A stretch of 10,481 nt of DNA from Dehalococcoidales bacterium (GTDB lineage: Bacteria; Chloroflexota; Dehalococcoidia; Dehalococcoidales; RBG-16-60-22). The stretch's first letter is position 1; each line of letters starts with the position of its first letter. Below are positions 6,921-10,481 of the stretch, piece by piece. Position numbers and translations under genes: made by a program. The DNA is taken from positions 1 through 10,481 of the forward strand of contig JAUWGD010000053.1 in NCBI GenBank assembly GCA_030606585.1, given 5' to 3'. The notes beneath the pieces are model-generated. The model saw only the letters and a list, made by a program, of their open reading frames with translations. It made no database searches and was not told the DNA's origin.

Positions 6921-8516
6921 TTAACGTGGTGGCAACACGGGTATCAGAAGATAACATTCGTATTTGCCGCCGGTATAAATCGAATGTGTCCCTTTATTCA
7001 CCGTGTCGGTGTGCCCGAAAGGTACCTCTACCCTCTCTCCCCCCCGATATATCCCCGAAATATCCAGTTTCAACGTCTCGCCTTTCCGGAACAGGGTGCT
7101 TGAGGGTAATACGGGGATTTCACATGGAACAATCTCACCCGGCCTCACTTTTTGGCCAGGGCCGACGACAGACTTCGGGTAAGGTTCCCATGGAGTAGAC
7201 TTCTCCTGATCCAGTTCTCTATGGGAAAGCCGCAACCAGCCAAGTGCCATCGGCCATTTCCCCGGCACGTGGCAGTTGTCGAATAACACTTGATTGCCGT
7301 TACGATCGAGCTTCCTCACCGTAACGAAAAGATCCATGTCGTTCGACTCGTCAGGGGAAACCCATAACTTCAACTTCAGGTATCCGGTTAATTCAGTATC
7401 TTCCTCGAATGCAAAAACAAATTCCGCATTACCATCAGCCGAGTCGTAACTGACTTTGCTTTCCTGGCTATTTTTGCTAGATTTTAACCTGCGATCCGTA
7501 GCATCAAGATACAGTTTCCTGTATTCTGTTCGAGGAAGCGGGAATTCATCTTCCCACCGAACGGTATACTTATCAAGGGTTTCCCGCACTTCCAGCCGTA
7601 TTCGAGGTAGGTCCAGTATCCTGTCGTCAATGCCCTTCAGGAAATGATCGAAGAACAGTTTTCTATACGTCCTTGCCTCCGATGCGTAGAATTCCGCCCA
7701 TTTTTGCCGACCGTGGGTGTAAAGCCACTTGTGTTTGGAGGAGATTTTTCGAAATGCCCGGAAAGATCCTCGGGTATGAACACCGTGATCTGCCCAGGTG
7801 CCGCAAATAAGTACCGGTACCGTGATGTCGCCGAGGAATTCATCCTCTGCTTTTTCAACAGGTGCTGGTGGCTCCTCTTTTTCAGGCCCGGACCAGGCTG
7901 GATTACGGGCAGACATCGAATTAGTTATACGCCTGGTAAATTTTGTCTCTGGTATACCACCGGGAAACATTACGTCACGGTAAAAGTCAGTCATGGCTTC
8001 CCAGGGGTTAATCGCTTTGAGATGCGGGGGATTCAAGCCGGCTACCCGCCATTGTGAGAATGCCAGAATAGAAACACCGCTCAGACCTACATTTCCATTG
8101 CTCCACGCCTGTGTTCCGGCCCACTCGATGGCATCGTACATATCACGAGCCCATAGGCCCTGGTATATTAAAGCGTGCTCCCCCACGGCACCATCTAAGT
8201 CTGCGGTCGGCATGTGCCCCGGTGATCTGCCAAAGCCCCTCGGGTCAACGATGATCACTACATAATCGTGGGGGACCCAAAAAGCCGGGTCATTGGCCTC
8301 AAACGTTATCGACCCCGTTACGGTTGGGCTGTTTGGCTCATAGGTTACCTGCCAACCGAAATGTCTTTCTGCCCAAAACCCATCTTTGCCGAAGCCGGTA
8401 AAAGCCATTATAACGGGGTATTGTCCAGGTCTTTCAGGCCGGTAAATGTTGGCAGCCAGTTTCAAGCCATCGCGCATTGGTATGGGAACATCTTTTTCAA
8501 ATTTAATGCCTAACAT
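6921..8516 (-). CDS. CocE/NonD family hydrolase (X-Pro dipeptidyl-peptidase S15-like)
   Basis: A 531-residue serine hydrolase with an alpha/beta-hydrolase domain (about 1-300) and a C-terminal jelly-roll domain of the X-Pro dipeptidyl-peptidase C-terminal type (about 310-525). The DPRGFGRSPG motif (91-100) is typical of the family. The nucleophile is S149 in GLSGVSILAF, the acid is D243 in GTWADHG, and the likely catalytic His is H268 (YTHGR), although the family's usual GPWxH form is not kept. Members cleave esters, amides or X-Pro peptides, cocaine esterase and glutaryl-7-ACA acylase being known examples; the substrate here is unknown. There is no signal peptide, so it is cytoplasmic. GAGGAGAGG (complement of 8525-8533) lies eight bases upstream of the start. 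It is the only gene between the two 35-nt direct repeats. Confidence 0.9.
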   Translation of the reverse strand: MLGIKFEKDVPIPMRDGLKLAANIYRPERPGQYPVIMAFTGFGKDGFWAERHFGWQVTYEPNSPTVTGSITFEANDPAFWVPHDYVVIIVDPRGFGRSPGHMPTADLDGAVGEHALIYQGLWARDMYDAIEWAGTQAWSNGNVGLSGVSILAFSQWRVAGLNPPHLKAINPWEAMTDFYRDVMFPGGIPETKFTRRITNSMSARNPAWSGPEKEEPPAPVEKAEDEFLGDITVPVLICGTWADHGVHTRGSFRAFRKISSKHKWLYTHGRQKWAEFYASEARTYRKLFFDHFLKGIDDRILDLPRIRLEVRETLDKYTVRWEDEFPLPRTEYRKLYLDATDRRLKSSKNSQESKVSYDSADGNAEFVFAFEEDTELTGYLKLKLWVSPDESNDMDLFVTVRKLDRNGNQVLFDNCHVPGKWPMALGWLRLSHRELDQEKSTPWEPYPKSVVGPGQKVRPGEIVPCEIPVLPSSTLFRKGETLKLDISGIYRGGERVEVPFGHTDTVNKGTHSIYTGGKYECYLLIPVLPPR

Positions 8517-8701
8517 TTTTTCTGCCTCTCCTCATTAATTGGGGACCGCATTCATCATGGAACTACTGATTATCCGGAGTTTCGGTCTTGTAATTCGGGC
8601 ATTTCACGAAGGCAGTACCTTTAATGCCACCTTTGCGTCTTTAGTCTAGGGGCGCTAAAGAGGGATGTCAAGAGAGGCTGTCAAACCAACTCAGCTATGT
8701 A

Positions 8702-8736
8702 TTCAGGTGTAGACCAACTCTCCCCCGTCTCCACCA
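8702..8736 (+). repeat. Direct repeat with CCA-ended hairpin, right copy
   Basis: This is the partner of 6821-6855, with a single difference (T8708 for G6827). Here the inverted repeat is better: GGTGTAGAC (8706-8714) pairs with GTCTCCACC (8727-8735) at 8 of 9 positions around the loop 8715-8726. The distance between repeat starts is 1881 bases and the interval contains only the hydrolase gene. A coding or tRNA function is not supported because the T-stem 5' strand and cloverleaf are missing. Confidence 0.65.
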
Positions 8737-8801
8737 TACAAACCTGCAGTGTATTAACATGCGCAGGGGGCCCAATTACACCAACAGGCAGGCTCTCAAT
8801 G

Positions 8802-8911
8802 GTCAATGTTGAGACACAATGTTAGCAATAATATCCCTTTCACTTTAGCTTTGAGAAAGTGAAATTCACCATTGCACGAACATCAGGATGTCTGTGTTTT
8901 CATCGTAACAT
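8802..8911 (+). repeat. Dispersed repeat, copy C, with nested inverted repeats
   Basis: The left 22 bases are identical to 131-152 and the right 46 bases (8866-8911) match copy B at 40 of 46 positions. Inside is a perfect 9-bp inverted repeat, TTTCACTTT (8838-8846) and AAAGTGAAA (8856-8864), with a 9-base loop. The outer parts are also roughly inverted: the reverse complement of the left block has CATTG then AACAT, and the right block has CATTGCACGAACAT. This structure fits a small MITE-like element. It lies about 70 bases upstream of the DUF5679 promoter. Confidence 0.6.
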
Positions 8912-8980
8912 CAGCCGATAGCAGTGGTTACTATTGAACAATTTAAGCAAATGTGACCCATGAATCAGGTTTATTTAGTA

Positions 8981-9008
8981 TTGACATTGTATATAAGAAT
9001 ATTATATT
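8981..9008 (+). promoter_or_regulatory. Strong sigma-70-type promoter of the DUF5679 gene
   Basis: A perfect TTGACA at 8981-8986, a 16-base spacer and TATATT at 9003-9008 (5 of 6). Transcription would begin near 9015, leaving a leader of about 30 bases with the ribosome binding site in it. Confidence 0.75.
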
Positions 9009-9044
9009 GTTCATACCACAATAACCATAAAGGAGGTAGACCAG

Positions 9045-9185
9045 ATGCAAGCATATTGCGTACAGTGTCGTGCCAAGAAGGAAATGAAGGATGCCAAGGC
9101 CATAACCATGAAGAATGGCAAGCCGGCGACTCAGGGTGTATGCCCTACCTGTGGAACCAAGATGTTCAGGATAGGGAAGAGCTAG
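9045..9185 (+). CDS. DUF5679 zinc-ribbon protein, 46 residues
   Basis: A very small protein with two CxxC knuckles, C5-x2-C8 and C33-x2-C36, separated by a basic, Lys-rich segment, and ending TKMFRIGKS. This pattern (YCVQCR, then KNGKPATQG, then CPTCGTKMF) is that of the DUF5679 family, an uncharacterised zinc-ribbon group that I recall as common in Chloroflexota. The function is unknown; a nucleic-acid or ribosome-associated role is only a guess from size, charge and fold. The start is certain: AAAGGAGGT at 9029-9037 is an almost ideal ribosome binding site. The gene has its own consensus promoter and a textbook terminator, so it is a single-gene, probably highly expressed unit. A longer overlapping reading frame in another phase is spurious. 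Confidence 0.85.
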   Translation: MQAYCVQCRAKKEMKDAKAITMKNGKPATQGVCPTCGTKMFRIGKS

Positions 9186-9220
9186 AGCAGATACTATAGA
9201 TATCAGAAGTAGTATTTAAG

Positions 9221-9257
9221 AGGCTGGGTATCTTTATTAGATTTACCCAGCCTTTTT
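9221..9257 (+). terminator. Rho-independent terminator of the DUF5679 gene
   Basis: AGGCTGGGTA (9221-9230) pairs perfectly with TACCCAGCCT (9244-9253) around a 13-base loop, and the stem is followed by a T-run to 9257. It starts 36 bases after the stop codon. Confidence 0.9.
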
Positions 9258-9299
9258 ATATTACATTATACAAATTAACTGAACCTCCAGAACCCACGG

Positions 9300-9353
9300 T
9301 TGACAATTAGAAAAATGTAGCATATATTAAACTCAAAAATATGAATATCATAT
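9300..9353 (+). promoter_or_regulatory. Promoter with operator-like palindrome for the solute-binding protein gene
   Basis: TTGACA (9300-9305), a 17-base spacer and TATATT (9323-9328) form a near-consensus promoter. A 15-base perfect inverted repeat, ATATGA-ATA-TCATAT (9339-9353), covers the region just after the expected start near 9335, a usual place for a repressor. The leader would be about 165 bases long. Confidence 0.65.
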
Positions 9354-9373
9354 ATGACAATATACTTCATGAC

Positions 9374-9437
9374 ATGGGTAATTCTGTACATATTGATGGA
9401 ACCCATTAGGTAATACCCCGAATCTGAATTAATGACG
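9374..9437 (+). other. Structured leader upstream of the solute-binding protein gene
   Basis: The long leader has two possible stems: ATGGGT (9374-9379) with ACCCAT (9401-9406), and ACCCC near 9416 with GGGGT near 9439, the latter across a long loop. They are weak and match no riboswitch class that I recognise. They may just be secondary structure in the untranslated region. Confidence 0.25.
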
Positions 9438-9499
9438 AGGGGTTAATAATAAGAAATGGCAGAATAACTAAGTAAAAAAATACTTAGGAGGAGGGAAAA

Positions 9500-10481
9500 A
9501 TGAAAAAGTTATTTCTAATCCCGTTAATCGTGATACTTGCTGCTAGCCTGGTTCTTGGCAGTTGTGCCGAGCCAGAGCCGGCGCCAGCACCAGCACCAGC
9601 ACCCACGCCGGCACCAGAACCAGAGCCGGAACCAACGCCGGAACCAACGCCGGAACCAACGCCGACACCGGAACCAGAACCAGCCCCGGCGGGTCCAACC
9701 GGCACGTTGCGTGTCACCACTCCTGCCTGGATAGAAACTATGGACCCGAACCTCCAGACCACCTTTGAATACGCGCTATACGAACACCTGATAGGCACTG
9801 ACGTGGATGGTAGCTTTGTTGGCGAACTGGCCACAGACTGGTCGTTAAGCGAAGATGGATTGACCTGGACATTTAATATCCGGGAAGGCGTAACATTCCA
9901 CAACGGTGATCCTTTCACTTCTGCCGATGCCAAATTCAGCATCGAGCGTATCATGGAAGAAGGCTCGATGTCGCCATGGATCGGCGAGTATGCCGACACC
10001 ATTGCTTCCATGGAGACACCGGATGACTACACGCTGTTGATTAACTGCAATTTCGTCAACTATTTCTTCTATGCTTCCATCTGGGGATGCCCCATGGTAC
10101 CGAAGAACTATATCGAGGAGCACGGTTCCGAATATTTCAATGAGCATCCCGTAGGAACGTCGCCGTGGAAGTTCGTTGAGCTCGTTCCGGGCGTCAGCAT
10201 TGAATTTGAGGCAGTACCCAACCACTGGCGCATCACGCCGGAATTCGCCAGCCTGATAGTCGAGCTGGTGCCGGAGTCGAGTACCGCCCTGGCCAAGCTC
10301 AAAAACGGGGAGGTTGATATTGTCCTGGTCAGCAGCGATGAAGCTCTTGACATAGAGGCTGAAGGTTATGAACTGCGTACCCTGGGGAATCCTAGCGTGC
10401 CGATGATAGCCATGTTGGGTACCTGGGCTACTGAAGGGCCGCTGTCGGATTTACGGGTTCGCAAGGCTCTGTCGCTCGCGA
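9500..10481 (+). CDS. ABC transporter substrate-binding lipoprotein, SBP_bac_5 family (3' end outside window)
   Basis: The first 327 codons of a family 5 extracellular solute-binding protein (DppA/OppA/NikA type), which captures peptides or other solutes outside the membrane and hands them to an ABC permease. The signal sequence is MKKLFLIPLIVILAASLVLG with a lipobox LGSC; C22 is the predicted lipidated residue. Residues 25-66 are a low-complexity linker of Pro alternating with Ala, Glu and Thr. The family core starts around 68 with GTLRV, then DGLTWTFNIREGVTFHNGDPF near 120-140, the family signature region. Full-length members are about 520-600 residues, so roughly 40% is missing at the window edge. 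AGGAGGAGGG at 9487-9496 is the ribosome binding site. Permease and ATPase genes would be expected downstream. The ligand cannot be inferred. Confidence 0.92.
   Translation, partial: MKKLFLIPLIVILAASLVLGSCAEPEPAPAPAPAPTPAPEPEPEPTPEPTPEPTPTPEPEPAPAGPTGTLRVTTPAWIETMDPNLQTTFEYALYEHLIGTDVDGSFVGELATDWSLSEDGLTWTFNIREGVTFHNGDPFTSADAKFSIERIMEEGSMSPWIGEYADTIASMETPDDYTLLINCNFVNYFFYASIWGCPMVPKNYIEEHGSEYFNEHPVGTSPWKFVELVPGVSIEFEAVPNHWRITPEFASLIVELVPESSTALAKLKNGEVDIVLVSSDEALDIEAEGYELRTLGNPSVPMIAMLGTWATEGPLSDLRVRKALSLA
9629..9664 (+). repeat. Three tandem 12-base repeats in the lipoprotein linker
   Basis: GAACCAACGCCG occurs three times in a row and in frame, each encoding Glu-Pro-Thr-Pro (residues 44-55). 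It is part of a longer Pro/Glu linker (25-66). Such in-frame minisatellites change copy number easily, so linker length may vary between strains. Confidence 0.8.

Larger units (their letters stand above)
8517..8980. other. Non-coding stretch with repeats upstream of the hydrolase and DUF5679 genes
   Basis: No gene is visible. In order it holds the hydrolase ribosome binding site, a 7-bp perfect hairpin TCTTTAG/CTAAAGA (8638-8644 and 8655-8661) with a 10-base loop, the right 35-nt direct repeat (8702-8736), and copy C of the dispersed repeat (8802-8911). The hydrolase promoter should be on the minus strand within 8534-8640; GATAAT (complement of about 8569-8574) is a possible -10 box without a clear -35. 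Confidence 0.5.

Noticed and set aside
8638..8661. TCTTTAG/CTAAAGA hairpin considered as a terminator.
   Set aside because: There is no U-tract after it on either strand and no gene ends nearby.
6821..8736. The direct repeats considered as integron attC sites.
   Set aside because: The GTTRRRY/RYYYAAC core sites are absent and no integron integrase is in view; only the general cassette layout is similar.
8960..9199. A 79-codon plus-strand frame over the DUF5679 gene.
   Set aside because: It is in a different phase, its start precedes the promoter, and the ribosome binding site fits only the 46-residue frame.
9560..9700. Repetitive sequence considered as a CRISPR array.
   Set aside because: The 12-base units are in frame, contiguous, without spacers, and encode the lipoprotein linker.
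9484..10011. A 175-codon minus-strand frame with a Gly/Ser/Ala/Val repeat.
   Set aside because: It is the complement of the Pro/Glu linker and N-terminal part of the solute-binding protein; the repeat is a by-product.

Overview
The window reads as ordinary bacterial chromosome of medium GC with strong GGAGG-type ribosome binding sites and AT-rich spacers. The gene set suggests an uncultured Chloroflexota, most likely a Dehalococcoidia-like lineage. It includes an AprA-like flavoprotein with its own small ferredoxin, a 46-residue DUF5679 zinc-ribbon protein, a mandelate racemase/enolase superfamily enzyme, an SDR, a CocE/NonD hydrolase, and a lipoprotein solute-binding protein with a Pro/Glu-rich linker. 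The taxonomic call is inference from gene content; there is no rRNA or other marker gene here.

Layout. 1-432 is a non-coding leader carrying one copy of a dispersed repeat. 433-2388 and 2443-2739 form a two-gene operon (flavoprotein plus 4Fe-4S ferredoxin). 2740-3123 is a scar with a decayed 3' end of a SnoaL-like ester cyclase, a second unassigned open stretch and another repeat copy. 3124-4083 (minus) is an SDR. 4114-4797 is a long non-coding stretch with two T-arm-like tRNA/tmRNA relics and a candidate promoter. 4798-5904 is the enolase-superfamily enzyme and 6055-6765 a nitroreductase. 6921-8516 (minus) is a CocE/NonD hydrolase bracketed by two 35-nt direct repeats whose 3' ends look like the last bases of a tmRNA or tRNA (...GTCTCCACCA). 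8517-9044 holds the right copy of that repeat and another dispersed repeat with nested inverted repeats. 9045-9185 is the DUF5679 gene with its own promoter and terminator. 9500-10481 is the start of an ABC-transporter substrate-binding lipoprotein that runs off the window.

How it works together. The enzymes are of the kind used to modify and break down small organic molecules: flavin redox, short-chain alcohol/ketone redox, acid racemisation or dehydration, flavin nitro/ene reduction, ester or amide hydrolysis, and solute uptake. Apart from the flavoprotein-ferredoxin pair they do not form one operon. They are single genes in mixed orientations, separated by unusually long spacers with gene debris and repeats. 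This looks like an accessory region built by successive insertions. The best lead is the pair of hairpin-forming, CCA-ended direct repeats that enclose exactly one gene.
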